The notes under the pieces: model-generated
Seen by the model: only the letters and a program-made list of their open reading frames with translations
Database searches by the model: none
Told to the model about the DNA's origin: nothing
Part shown: one piece after another, positions 18,053 through 25,944 of the stretch
How the letters are laid out: every line of letters starts with the position of its first letter
Position numbering within the stretch: the stretch's first letter is position 1
Position numbers and translations under genes: made by a program
Source of the DNA: Lachnospiraceae bacterium
GTDB lineage: Bacteria > Bacillota > Clostridia > Lachnospirales > Lachnospiraceae
NCBI GenBank assembly: GCA_009774535.1
Contig: VSNY01000018.1
Coordinates: 1-36,448 of the forward strand
Length of the DNA: 36,448 bases
Direction: 5' to 3'

Positions 18053-18154
18053 TTTGCAAAAAAACTAATTAAACGTAATAGGCCGACTGATGAAATTGTA
18101 GAAGATACGGGATTGACTTATAAGGAAGTGAAGGATTTACGTATAACGACTTAA
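18053..18154 (+). pseudogene. C-terminal fragment of an Rpn/PD-(D/E)XK transposase-like gene
   Basis: A short open stretch after a stop at 18050 reads 'FAKKLIKRNRPTDEIVEDTG' then 'LTYKEVKDLRITT' and a stop. This helix-turn-helix-like ending ('DEIVEDTGLTYKEV') is usual at the C terminus of Rpn-family transposase/nuclease proteins of Clostridia. No start and no body of the gene are present, so it is a leftover at the left end of E2. Confidence 0.4.
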
Positions 18155-18190
18155 GCATGTGCAAATAGGGAAATTATAAAATTATCAAAT

Positions 18191-18232
18191 AACATGAATT
18201 CGTATTGCAGTTTGACAAAGCAGATTCATGTT
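18191..18232. repeat. 9-bp inverted repeat before the 90-residue ORF
   Basis: AACATGAAT (18191-18199) and ATTCATGTT (18224-18232) form a perfect inverted repeat with 24 bases between. No T-run follows, so it is not a clear terminator. The right arm covers the ATG at 18228, so folding in RNA could hide that start. Confidence 0.45.
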
Positions 18233-18500
18233 ATTTGCTTATGAATTAGTTTATGTTGAATTAAAATATTATAAAGATGACAATGGTGTAGTTCAGCAAT
18301 GCTATTACTATGATCGCGGATATAGAAGACAGGAATTAAAAGTGACTCCGTCTCAGCTGGTCAGTTGTTTCTTTCCATACAGTGATCAGGGAATACTAAA
18401 TCTGATAAATTATGAAATATGTTGTGATTTTACTCATATGATAGTAACGGATCATATTGATTTAGATTCTAATACAACACCGCTTTGCGGATCTATATAG
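18228..18500 (+). CDS. Small unknown ORF in E2
   Basis: A possible 90-residue protein that I do not recognise, rich in tyrosine and cysteine ('YVELKYYKDD', 'QQCYYYDRGYRR', 'YEICCDF'). There is no good ribosome site before the ATG. It ends 11 bases before the next small ORF, whose AGGAGG overlaps its stop region, so the two could be one unit. It may be a real E2 gene or a truncated one; no function is proposed. Confidence 0.4.
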   Translation: MLFAYELVYVELKYYKDDNGVVQQCYYYDRGYRRQELKVTPSQLVSCFFPYSDQGILNLINYEICCDFTHMIVTDHIDLDSNTTPLCGSI

Positions 18501-18511
18501 GAGGTATCAGA

Positions 18512-18661
18512 ATGGCAGATTTAAAAAAGGAATACACAGATATCAAAAACATACGGCATCAAGTAGAGCATTTTATGGCATCATCTGATCAGAATAAGGA
18601 GCAAATGATTCAGGAATTGTTTCATGTCCTGACAAAGACAAATAAGCGCGTACTGGCATAA
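18512..18661 (+). CDS. 49-residue ORF upstream of E2 recombinase
   Basis: A small charged protein ('MADLKKEYTDIKNIRHQVEH', ending 'TKTNKRVLA') with a strong AGGAGG six bases before its ATG, which argues that it is translated. It lies 170 bases upstream of the E2 recombinase on the same strand. Small proteins next to serine integrases can be recombination directionality factors (as SprB for SprA in B. subtilis), so this is a candidate, by position and size only. The sequence shows no family I know. Confidence 0.5.
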   Translation: MADLKKEYTDIKNIRHQVEHFMASSDQNKEQMIQELFHVLTKTNKRVLA

Positions 18662-18831
18662 GCAATTGTAATTAAATATACGATGATACCTGCGAGCAAA
18701 AATGTTTTCCAGATTCGCTGGCGCTCGTGGGTATATACGGGCGATAACTGTGGAAAATCATAACACTTGCGAGTATAGAAACAGAAGTCTGGTTTTACGG
18801 CGAAAATTATGCGGGGAGGTGTAACAGAGCA

Positions 18832-20358
18832 TTGATTGTTCTTTATGCAAGAAAATCGGTGGAACGTGAGAACAGCATCAGTTGTGAAACACAGCTGGAA
18901 TATTGTAAGTCTGTGATTCGTCTGGAAGAACGTGATGAAAAGGTGCTTACATTTGTAGATAACGGTTTTTCCGGCGGCAATGTGAATCGTGACGGATTTC
19001 AAAAAATGATGAAACTGATCCGGCAGGATAAAGTCAGCAAGGTCATTGTTTATAAACTTGACCGGATCAGCCGGTCGCTTTCAGACTTTGTAAATATCCT
19101 GCAGGAGTTCAAGGCTCATAAAGTTGAATTTGTATCTTCTCAGGAATCCTTTGATACATCGTCCCCATATGGGGAAATGATTGTAAAAATACTGATGGTA
19201 TTTGCGGAGTTTGAGCGGACATCCATTATTAACCGTGTGACCCAGGCATATGCTCATAGAAGTGAAATGGGGTTTTATATGGGAGGCAGACAGCCGTATG
19301 GATTTGAGCTTGTGCCAACGGTCATACATAACATCAAGACGAAGAAATTAAGTCCCATACTGTCCGAAGTAGAACAGATTCGATACATATTTGAAGTTTA
19401 TGCACAGGAAAGTGTTTCTTTACGTCGTCTGCGGGATATTTTGATTGCTGAGAATAAAAAGCCGCTGAATGGCAGTGACTGGTCAACGGCAAAGCTGTCT
19501 GCATTGTTAAAAAATCCGATTTATGTCAGGGCAGACGCAGATGTTTATGATTATTATGAAAGGCATGAGGTTCAAATGATTACGGAGCTGTCCATGTATA
19601 CAGGGAAATATGGCGCACAGTTATACGGGCGCACAAAACATCATGCAAAAGATGCGGACTGGTCGGATATGAAACTGGTTCTGCTGACGCATGAGGGCGT
19701 TGTCGATTCGGATATCTGGCTGAAATGTCAGAGGAAACTGGAGAAAAATAAGCAGATAGGAAACAGTATCAGTAATCATACAAGCTGGTTATCCGGTAAA
19801 GTGACCTGTGAGAAGTGCGGTTATACGATGACTACAATTAAAGGAAAAATCGGTAAAGCAGGAGAGATCCGGCGATATTTTAACTGTACCGGAAAGTCTC
19901 ATAAGAAAATTTGTACCGGAACGAAAGTGACGATTTATGCGGAAGATTTGGAAAATATGGTTTATGATTGTATATGTGAAAAACTTTCAGATATAAAGGA
20001 AATGAAAAAAGATACAAGGAAAGGAGATACTGTTGAGGTTAATGAATTGAAACTGAAAATAAAAGAAATTGAAAGATCTGAGAAACAGCTTATGGATACA
20101 ATATTATCCGGAGGTTTTCAGGAAGATCTGCTTATACTTGCCAATCAGAAAGCTGCACAGTTAAAAAGGGATCGGATCGCTTTTCAGGAACGGATGGAAG
20201 AATTGAAGAGCAAAAATAATGAAGCTGATCAGATCGTAAATCTGGCCGGTTCATGGAAGAAAGCAGATGATAACCGAAAGAAAGAAGTTGTGATGCTTAT
20301 GATCTATAGGATTATGATAAGTGAAGACGGTAATACTAAAATAATCTGGAATATATAA
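18832..20358 (+). CDS. E2 serine site-specific recombinase
   Basis: A 508-residue large serine recombinase. The resolvase domain (1 to about 145) has the nucleophile S9 in 'VLYARKSVE' and 'KVIVYKLDRISRSL'. A recombinase domain (about 155-265) contains 'QPYGFELV' and 'SALLKNPIYV'. A zinc ribbon starts at C326-C329 ('CEKCGYTM', then 'FNCTG'), and a Lys/Glu-rich coiled coil follows. It would bind the two E2 ends and exchange strands at the 2-bp centre of the GGTGA core. The start is a TTG at 18832; GGGGAGG lies about 12 bases upstream, and no ATG gives the full resolvase domain. It is clearly different from the E1 recombinase, so the two elements arrived separately. Confidence 0.93.
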   Translation: MIVLYARKSVERENSISCETQLEYCKSVIRLEERDEKVLTFVDNGFSGGNVNRDGFQKMMKLIRQDKVSKVIVYKLDRISRSLSDFVNILQEFKAHKVEFVSSQESFDTSSPYGEMIVKILMVFAEFERTSIINRVTQAYAHRSEMGFYMGGRQPYGFELVPTVIHNIKTKKLSPILSEVEQIRYIFEVYAQESVSLRRLRDILIAENKKPLNGSDWSTAKLSALLKNPIYVRADADVYDYYERHEVQMITELSMYTGKYGAQLYGRTKHHAKDADWSDMKLVLLTHEGVVDSDIWLKCQRKLEKNKQIGNSISNHTSWLSGKVTCEKCGYTMTTIKGKIGKAGEIRRYFNCTGKSHKKICTGTKVTIYAEDLENMVYDCICEKLSDIKEMKKDTRKGDTVEVNELKLKIKEIERSEKQLMDTILSGGFQEDLLILANQKAAQLKRDRIAFQERMEELKSKNNEADQIVNLAGSWKKADDNRKKEVVMLMIYRIMISEDGNTKIIWNI

Positions 20359-20384
20359 GGAATCTTTCAATAGAATAGTACGCA

Positions 20385-20398
20385 ATGTTGTACAACAT
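20385..20398. promoter_or_regulatory. Palindromic operator candidate before toxin pair
   Basis: The perfect 14-bp palindrome ATGTTGTACAACAT ends two bases before the -35 of the promoter for the antitoxin/PIN genes. Toxin-antitoxin operons are often repressed by their antitoxin at such sites. The binding protein is inferred. Confidence 0.5.
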
Positions 20399-20399
20399 A

Positions 20400-20428
20400 T
20401 TGACAATATACATCCTATAGCGTATATT
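20400..20428 (+). promoter_or_regulatory. Sigma-A promoter of the antitoxin/PIN operon
   Basis: TTGACA at 20400-20405 and TATATT at 20423-20428 with a 17-base spacer, a near-consensus promoter. The RNA leader to the first start codon would be about 130 bases. Confidence 0.8.
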
Positions 20429-20567
20429 CTATATTAAAGCAGAGTATACTTTAGGTCAGACGAAAATATTTTCATGAGTTACATAGAAATAGCAGATGAA
20501 AAGGGCATATAGTACAAAACAAGAGATTTTTGCTGATATAATTAAGAAAATAGAAGGAAGAATGTTT

Positions 20568-20810
20568 ATGACAATGATCAAAGAAAGGGCTGTTGAGATG
20601 ATACAGCGTATGCCGGAGGAAGATATGTTATATGTAATTAACATTTTGCAAAATCTGGAAGCGATGTCTGCAGACAAAGAAAAGGATAAGCAAAAAGCAA
20701 AAAATGCACTGAGAAATATTCTGGAAATGGAAAAAAGACTGCCGGAAGATTTTGATCCGGAAAAGGAATTGCAGGAGGCGAGAATGGAAAAATATGGTCG
20801 TCTTAGTTGA
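20568..20810 (+). CDS. Antitoxin-like protein paired with PIN toxin
   Basis: An 80-residue acidic and basic helical protein ('KERAVEMIQRMPEEDMLYVI', C-terminal 'MEKYGRLS'). It overlaps the following PIN-domain gene by 17 bases, the usual order for antitoxin then toxin. The N-terminal segment is like those of small antitoxins that pair with PIN toxins in Firmicutes. The start at 20568 has AAGGAAG seven bases upstream; earlier in-frame codons are too close to it or have no site. Its role is inferred mostly from the pairing. Confidence 0.7.
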   Translation: MTMIKERAVEMIQRMPEEDMLYVINILQNLEAMSADKEKDKQKAKNALRNILEMEKRLPEDFDPEKELQEARMEKYGRLS

Positions 20811-21204
20811 TACAAATATTATACTGGATGTTTTATTAAAACGGGAGCCTTATGCGGGAGCAGCTCAAATGATCTTAACAAAGTGTGCGGAGAGGGAGAT
20901 AACCGGGTGTTTGGCGGCTCACAGCATTCCCAATTTGTTTTATATTTTAAGAAAGGCATATTCGCAGCAGGAAAGACGCAGGTTTATCAGAAATTTGTGT
21001 GATATTTTTCGCGTTTCAGATTTGAATGCAGAGAAGATTATGCGGGCTGCTGAAAATGAGGAATTTACAGATTTTGAGGACTGCCTGCAGGAAGAATGTG
21101 CGGCAGCGGAAATGGCGGATTATATTGTAACGAGAAATCCGGATGATTATAAGAAATCCAGGATAAAAGTATTGGAGCCAGATGAATTTCTAAAATTATT
21201 GTAG
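20794..21204 (+). CDS. PIN-domain toxin (VapC-like RNase)
   Basis: A 136-residue PIN-domain protein. Conserved acidic residues that bind Mg appear in 'VLVDTNIILDVLL' (start), in 'FEDCLQEECAAAEMADYIVTRN' (about 95-115) and in the closing 'VLEPDEFLKLL'. Such proteins cut RNA and are held inactive by the antitoxin made from the gene overlapping it. Within E2 the pair may penalise cells that lose the element during growth. It ends three bases before a strong terminator. Confidence 0.88.
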   Translation: MVVLVDTNIILDVLLKREPYAGAAQMILTKCAEREITGCLAAHSIPNLFYILRKAYSQQERRRFIRNLCDIFRVSDLNAEKIMRAAENEEFTDFEDCLQEECAAAEMADYIVTRNPDDYKKSRIKVLEPDEFLKLL

Positions 21205-21206
21205 AT

Positions 21207-21237
21207 AAGCGCATGGACGAAAGCCATGCGCTTTTTT
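21207..21237 (+). terminator. Intrinsic terminator of the PIN operon
   Basis: A 10-bp perfect stem (AAGCGCATGG at 21207-21216 with CCATGCGCTT at 21224-21233), a 7-base loop and a run of six T from 21232. It stops the toxin operon just before the cotJC segment. Confidence 0.9.
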
Positions 21238-21247
21238 GCGCCGAAAC

Positions 21248-21275
21248 TCCTTAAATCAGTACGCTTTGCATCACC
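21248..21275 (-). other. E2 attachment site at cotJC segment 2
   Basis: Core GGTGA at 21275-21271 on the minus strand and inner arm ATTTAAGGA at 21256-21248, the inverted partner of the arm at 18019-18011. In the circular form the two arms flank the core with 29 bases between them. Confidence 0.7.
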
Positions 21276-21611
21276 GAACCGCTGGAAATGTACGATCTCG
21301 CGTTCTCTTAAGAAACGGATTGGATCGCATACTTCCGGGTCTTTGACAAGACGCAGAATATTGTCATAAGTCGTGCGGGCTTTTTGCTCTGCCGCCATAT
21401 CCTCTGTCAAATCTGTGATCGGATCGCCCTTGGACTGGAATTCACATGCATTGAAAGGAATGCCGCCCGCAGCCTGCGGCCAGAGAGCCAGCGTATGGTC
21501 GACATAGTATTTGTCAAAACCGGACGCGACAATCTCTTCGGGAGTCAGATTGCGCGTGAGCTGGTGGACGATCGCACAGATGATTTCCAGGTGCGCAAGT
21601 TCTTCAGTACC
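21271..21611 (-). CDS. cotJC: cotJC segment 2 of 3 (central part)
   Basis: Read on the minus strand from core GGTA (21611-21608) to core GGTGA (21275-21271), this codes for residues 63-174 of CotJC: it opens 'TEELAHLEIICAIVHQLTR' and ends 'FLREREIVHFQRFG'. It carries four of the five predicted manganese ligands: E65 and H68 ('EELAH'), E136 ('MAAEQKAR') and H169 ('EIVH'). No stop codon or frameshift occurs in its 112 codons, which argues that it is still under selection. It has no start of its own at the 5' end. As it stands the frame runs on into E2 and ends with a foreign tail at 21147. Confidence 0.93.
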
Positions 21612-21627
21612 TGGATACGCAGCAAAA
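21608..21627 (-). other. E1 attachment site at cotJC segment 2
   Basis: Inner arm TTTTGCTGCGT at 21627-21617, then ATCCA, then core GGTA at 21611-21608 (minus strand). The arm is the exact inverted copy of that at the far end of E1. Confidence 0.8.
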
Positions 21628-21651
21628 TGTCCCGTAAAGGAATATGCGTAA

Positions 21652-23301
21652 TTACAACATCCGCTTTGGTACAGCCGCAGCGTGTATGACCTGAGTCTGA
21701 AAATTCTCTTTTTTTCCGCCGCAGCGGATGGTCAGGCGGATGCCGAACGGGATACATTTTAGCCAGACTGTAATCGAATGGTCTGCATGAACGTCCATCC
21801 GCTCAAGCACTTCCTGGCAGATCTTCATACAGCTGTTTTTAAAATCTGTCAGCTGTATGAGAGCATCCGTGCAGGCAGGGAGCCATTGATTGGTATCGTT
21901 TACAGGTGTATGTGAAGGGAAATGCGCGCAGTCTGATTCCGCTGCGGTCAGGCAGCCGGACAGTTCCTGGATTTTTGCTTCATACCAGGCTGTTTGTGCT
22001 TGGAAATCTTCTTTGGACAGCAGACCTTCGAGCAGCAAGTCGGCTGTCTTTCGTTTTTTCTCCTGCAGTTTTAAGAGTTCCTGGCGGATTTTCGCTGTAT
22101 TTGCGGTATGTGACGGGGAAAGTTCCAGTTGTTCTAATTGTTTTAGTTCTTTTAAGATTTCTTTTTGCAGTGTTTCGGGATCCGTGGGCAGCAGGGCAAT
22201 GGCGTAGCTGACGCAGGACAGCAAAGCTTGTTCGCTGACGCAGTGGCTGCTGCATCCGACGCGGCTGCCGTCAGCGGCCGTTTTACATGCGCCATGCCTG
22301 GCGGCTTCCTGACAGCGCCATGCCCGGTAGATCGTTCCGTCTTTACGTTTTTTCGTCCGGCTGACAAATCTGCTGCCGCATACTGCGCAGCAGATTTTCC
22401 CGCTGCACCAGTAACGGCCGCTGTATTTGGCTTTTTGCTCCGCCTTGGGACTTCTGCGCAGCAGTTCCTGCCGGGTCCGGTTCCAAAGCTCTCTGCTGAT
22501 AATTGGTTCATGGTGGTCTTTGTGGCAGATCATGGTTTCCTGTTTATCATTATATTTCTTTGCATGTGTCAGAAAGTCCGGCGTGACCGTTTTTTTCTGG
22601 CAAAGATCTCCGGCATACTTTTCGTTGCGCAGAATACGAAGGACGGTTGTATGGGACCAGCGGTGGATGCGTTTTGTCTGCACCCCTTGGCTGTTCAGCT
22701 CTTTGGCGATGACATAGGCGCCTTTGCCCTCGTTTGTATATTTATGAAAAATAGCGCACACAATCGGGGCTTCGGCTGCGTTAACAGACAGGATGCCGTT
22801 TTGAACGGTATAGCCCAAAAGGTCCCGGCCAAAAACGATGCCTTGTTCCATGCGCCTTTTTTGTCCCCATTTCACACGTTCCGATGTTTTGCGGCTTTCT
22901 TCCTGCGCCAGACAGGCCATAATCGTCAGGCGCAGTTCTCCGTCCGGATCTCTGGTATCAATATGGTCAATCGTAAAAATAACGCCTACGCCGGCTTCCT
23001 TTAGCTGTCTTGTATAAGAAAGCGTATCTACAGTATTGCGGGCGAACCGACAGACTTCCTTGGTCAGAATCAGGTCGGCTCCGCCGTGCAGCGCGGCGTC
23101 GATCATAGACAAAAAGCCTGCGCGGTTTTTCGTCTGCGTGCCGCTGATGCCTTCATCATAATAGATCCTGGTTAGCTCCCAGCCGTCTTGTGACCGGATA
23201 TAATCTGCAAAGTAGCGTTTCTGGCTTTCCAGGGAATTGATCTGATCGTCTTTATCCGTAGAAATTCTCGCATAAGCAGCGACTTTCAGAGACTGTTTCA
23301 T
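21652..23301 (-). CDS. E1 serine site-specific recombinase
   Basis: A 549-residue large serine recombinase. The resolvase domain has nucleophile S14 ('AAYARIST'), 'GISGTQTKNRAGF' and 'ILTKEVCRFARN'. A recombinase domain follows ('RDLLGYTVQNG', 'TVLRILRNEKYAGDL', about 165-270), then a zinc ribbon near 303-335 ('CCAVCGSRF', 'WRCQEAARHGACKT') and a coiled-coil region. ATG 23301 has AAGGAGG five bases upstream; an in-frame start at 23337 lacks one. Its 3' end lies 40 bases from the E1 core. It reads in the same direction as cotJC, so transcription from the cotJ promoter through E1 could also reach it. A 53-residue ORF precedes it. Confidence 0.94.
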   Translation of the reverse strand: MKQSLKVAAYARISTDKDDQINSLESQKRYFADYIRSQDGWELTRIYYDEGISGTQTKNRAGFLSMIDAALHGGADLILTKEVCRFARNTVDTLSYTRQLKEAGVGVIFTIDHIDTRDPDGELRLTIMACLAQEESRKTSERVKWGQKRRMEQGIVFGRDLLGYTVQNGILSVNAAEAPIVCAIFHKYTNEGKGAYVIAKELNSQGVQTKRIHRWSHTTVLRILRNEKYAGDLCQKKTVTPDFLTHAKKYNDKQETMICHKDHHEPIISRELWNRTRQELLRRSPKAEQKAKYSGRYWCSGKICCAVCGSRFVSRTKKRKDGTIYRAWRCQEAARHGACKTAADGSRVGCSSHCVSEQALLSCVSYAIALLPTDPETLQKEILKELKQLEQLELSPSHTANTAKIRQELLKLQEKKRKTADLLLEGLLSKEDFQAQTAWYEAKIQELSGCLTAAESDCAHFPSHTPVNDTNQWLPACTDALIQLTDFKNSCMKICQEVLERMDVHADHSITVWLKCIPFGIRLTIRCGGKKENFQTQVIHAAAVPKRML

Positions 23302-23348
23302 ATCTTCCTCCTTGGGTATGGATAAGTGTGTCTGCAAGGGGATTACGA

Positions 23349-23510
23349 TTATGGCGCTTGTGTCTGCGCGCGAATTAAAATGTTTAGCTGCGCCGCGCTG
23401 ATCAGCTGTTTGTGCAGCAGTTCTTTGTAAATGCCTGTTTTAAGCAGTTTTGTAAAATCAGCCAGGTCTTTGCTGTTCAGCTTTGGGATTTCGGATGGTT
23501 TTGGATTCAT
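23349..23510 (-). CDS. 53-residue ORF upstream of E1 recombinase
   Basis: A small protein beginning 'MNPKPSEIPKLNSKDLADF' and ending 'AQLNILIRAQTQAP'. The middle ('LLKTGIYKELLHKQLISAA') looks like the short helical SHOCT-type motif, though this is weak. AAAGG lies nine bases before the ATG. It ends 47 bases before the E1 recombinase start and is probably in one transcript with it. By place and size it is a candidate directionality factor or regulator of the recombinase; this is not shown by sequence. Confidence 0.55.
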   Translation of the reverse strand: MNPKPSEIPKLNSKDLADFTKLLKTGIYKELLHKQLISAAQLNILIRAQTQAP

Positions 23511-23540
23511 AAGATGATGCCTTTGGGAATTTTTATATTA

Positions 23541-23568
23541 AGTATATGTGCTGGTTTTGAAAAAATGT
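23541..23568 (-). promoter_or_regulatory. Possible mother-cell-type promoter for E1 recombinase unit
   Basis: On the minus strand CATATACT (23548-23541) resembles a sigma-E -10 (CATACANT). ACATTTT (23568-23562) lies 13 bases upstream as a poor -35. Distance to the small ORF start is 30 bases. An overlapping AT-rich sigma-A site cannot be excluded. Confidence 0.3.
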
Positions 23569-23689
23569 GGCAGATGAATACGGCGGGACAGGCAACTGCA
23601 CAAGGGTGATCTGAATGGCTGCAATGGCTGCGTCTTTCCGGCAGCCAGGCTATTTCCTGCATTGACGGATATTCAGGTTTGGATTATTA

Positions 23690-24158
23690 TGACGGCTGTT
23701 AACGACGGGATTGGGAATACGTTGGTTTGTTTACGAATATAGGTATTTTTGCAGGAGCTGTTCGATGATCGTAGCGGGGACTGTATGGGGCGATTTGCAG
23801 GAAAAAATATAACGCATCGGTTCCGGAGCATGTGGCCAACCAGGAGGAGATTGATGAATCCAGACTTCCGAATTTTTGGGTGATTGTCGGAATTATTCTG
23901 ATTCCGCTTGTGCTGATTATTTTGGATTCTTTAGCCGGCGTGCTTTGGTACGTGCTGCAGTATTCGGGCCTTGGCGGTGTAATAAGAACTGCGGCTGCAT
24001 CTATGCCGTTGGTGATTGTAGTCCTGGCGTTTATCTTATCTGCGCTGGTGACTCATTTTTTGCTTAGGATCTTGCAGACGCATTTCGGATATGGTATGTT
24101 AAAAATGACATCCGGCGACAGAGCAAGATGTCCGCATTGGACAAGTATTGGATCATAG
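23690..24158 (+). pseudogene. Gluconate permease (GntP-family) remnant
   Basis: Several frames together give pieces of a GntP-type sugar-acid:proton symporter, normally about 440 residues. They are 'NDGIGNTL', then 'NIGIFAGA', 'MIVAGTVWG', 'SVPEHVANQEEIDES' and 'LPNFWVIVGIILIPLVL'. The last runs through an internal deletion into 'LQYSGLGGVIRTAAASMP'. At least three frameshifts and a missing core make it inactive. It lies directly before the YjhG-like dehydratase, which acts on the kind of sugar acid this transporter would import, so an uptake/catabolism pair was once here. From 23511 to about 23690 I see no other gene. Confidence 0.65.
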
Positions 24159-24174
24159 GAAAGGACGGATGAAA

Positions 24175-25944
24175 ATGATGGAACAATTAATGAGTCAGAA
24201 ATTGCGCAGGCTTGCGCCGGAACTGGACCCTCTGCGTATCGGCACAGGATGGAAGCCGCAGGATTTGTCAAAGCCGCAGGTAATCATTGAAAGTACTTAT
24301 GGAGACAGTCATCCAGGCAGCGGACATCTGCATTTGCTTGTGGAAGAAGTAAGGAAAGGAATTGCGCAGGCAGGAGGGTTCGGCGCAAGATATTACTGCA
24401 CGGATATGTGTGACGGCGAAAGCCAGGGAACGGATGGAATTAACTACAGTCTTGTAAGCCGTGAGATGATCGCAAATATGATTGAAATCCACGCAAACGC
24501 CACGCCGTTTGACGCGGGCGTTTATATTGCCAGCTGTGACAAAGGTCTGCCGGGAAACCTGATGGGCCTTTGCAGAGTAAATATTCCGGCTGTTGTCGTA
24601 CCAGGCGGGACGATGAACGCGGGGCCGGATATGCTGACGCTTGAGCAGCTTGGCATGTACAGTGCAAAGTATGAAAGAGGAGAGATCAGTCAGGAAACGC
24701 TGGATTGGGCGAAGACGCACGCCTGCCCGGGCTGCGGGGCATGTTCTTTTATCGGCACAGCCTCTACGATGCAGATTATGGCAGAAGCGCTTGGTCTGGC
24801 TCTTCCGGGAAGCGCATTGATGCCCGCAGATAGTCCGGATTTTTTGCAGTTTGCCAGAAAAGCCGGAGAATTGGCGGTAAAGCTGGCCTTGTCAGAACAG
24901 ATGCGGCCGCATGACTGGATCACGATGGACAGCTTTGAAAACGCTATTTTTGTCCATGCCGCGATTTCCGGAAGTACGAACTGCCTGCTCCACATTCCTG
25001 CCATTGCGCATGAGCTGGGTATTGAGATCACAGGGGATACGTTTGACCGTCTGCACCGCGGCGCAAGATATTTGTTAGATGTACGCCCGGCAGGACGCTG
25101 GCCGGCAGAGTGCTTTTACTATGCCGGAGGGGTTCCGGCGATTATGGAGGAGATCAAAGGCTTCCTGCATCTGGACGCAAAGACCGTCACCGGAAAGACG
25201 CTGGGCGAAAACCTGGAAGAGCTGAAACAGAACGGATATTACGAGCGGTGCGAAAAATGGCTGCACGGATTTAACAAGCGGTATTCGTGTTCCGTCACAT
25301 ACGGCAGTGATCTGAAAAAAGAAGATATTATCCGCCCGTATGACAAGGCCATCGGCACGGACGGCAGCATCGCCGTTCTCAAAGGCAACCTGGCTCCGGA
25401 AGGCGCGGTGATCAAGCATACGGCATGTCCGAAGGAGATGTTCCATGCAGTTTTAAGAGCGCGTCCGTTTGACAGTGAAGAGGAATGTCTGGATGCCGTA
25501 TTAAAGCACAAGGTAGAAAAAGGAGACGCGGTATTGATCCGCTATGAAGGCCCGAAAGGGAGCGGTATGCCGGAAATGTTCTATACATCTGAAGCGATCA
25601 GCAGTGATCAGGAGCTTGGACGCAGCATTGCGCTGATTACGGACGGACGCTTTTCAGGAGCATCCACAGGCCCGGTGATCGGCCACTGCAGCCCGGAAGC
25701 GGCGGACGGAGGCCCGATTGCGCTGGTGGAAGAGGGAGATCTGATTGAGATCGATATCGCAAAGCGGAAACTCGATATTGTGGGCATAAACGGGGAGCGG
25801 AAAACACCGGAAGAAATCAGCGCGGTTCTGACTGAGCGCAGGCAAAATTGGGCGCCGAAAGAAAGGAAGTACCAAAAAGGGGCGCTGCGGATGTTCAGCG
25901 AACATGCGGTAAGTCCGATGAAGGGGGCGTATCTGGAATTCTAA
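24175..25944 (+). CDS. IlvD/Edd-family sugar-acid dehydratase, YjhG/YagF-like
   Basis: A 589-residue Fe-S dehydratase of the IlvD/Edd family. Cluster cysteines are C79 ('DMCDGES'), C121 ('SCDKGLPG') and C190 ('GCGACSFIGTAS'). 'SGSTNCLLHIPAIAHELG' and the C-terminal 'ITDGRFSGASTGPVIGH' are diagnostic. Details such as 'LHIPAIAH' and 'NLAPEGAVIKHTA' are closer to the aldonate (xylonate/gluconate) dehydratases YjhG/YagF than to the amino-acid enzyme IlvD, and the permease remnant upstream supports this. The likely reaction is dehydration of a sugar acid to a 2-keto-3-deoxy acid; substrate uncertain. Start 24175 has AAAGGA nine bases upstream; ATG 24169 is also possible. The gene is complete and is E1 cargo, antisense to cotJC. 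Confidence 0.85.
   Translation: MMEQLMSQKLRRLAPELDPLRIGTGWKPQDLSKPQVIIESTYGDSHPGSGHLHLLVEEVRKGIAQAGGFGARYYCTDMCDGESQGTDGINYSLVSREMIANMIEIHANATPFDAGVYIASCDKGLPGNLMGLCRVNIPAVVVPGGTMNAGPDMLTLEQLGMYSAKYERGEISQETLDWAKTHACPGCGACSFIGTASTMQIMAEALGLALPGSALMPADSPDFLQFARKAGELAVKLALSEQMRPHDWITMDSFENAIFVHAAISGSTNCLLHIPAIAHELGIEITGDTFDRLHRGARYLLDVRPAGRWPAECFYYAGGVPAIMEEIKGFLHLDAKTVTGKTLGENLEELKQNGYYERCEKWLHGFNKRYSCSVTYGSDLKKEDIIRPYDKAIGTDGSIAVLKGNLAPEGAVIKHTACPKEMFHAVLRARPFDSEEECLDAVLKHKVEKGDAVLIRYEGPKGSGMPEMFYTSEAISSDQELGRSIALITDGRFSGASTGPVIGHCSPEAADGGPIALVEEGDLIEIDIAKRKLDIVGINGERKTPEEISAVLTERRQNWAPKERKYQKGALRMFSEHAVSPMKGAYLEF

Larger units (their letters stand above)
18001..21275. mobile_element. Element E2: 3275-bp serine-recombinase element inside cotJC
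   Basis: Bounded by direct repeats GGTGA at 18000-17996 and 21275-21271 (minus strand). It holds a decayed C-terminal gene fragment, two small ORFs, a serine recombinase (plus strand) and a PIN-toxin pair with its own promoter and terminator. Removal of 3275 bp fuses segments 2 and 3 of cotJC in frame. Circle joining brings 9-bp inverted arms (TCCTTAAAT / ATTTAAGGA) to either side of the core. Excision in the mother cell is inferred by analogy with the skin and SP-beta elements. Confidence 0.85.

Noticed and set aside
21147..21410. 87-residue minus-strand protein at 21147-21410
   Set aside because: It is the C-terminal part of cotJC segment 2 read through the E2 joint into non-coding sequence; the last 34 residues are not a gene.
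24148..25944. Dehydratase as IlvD of branched-chain amino acid synthesis
   Set aside because: Sequence details fit YjhG/YagF aldonate dehydratases better, and a sugar-acid permease remnant lies directly upstream; no other ilv genes are present.
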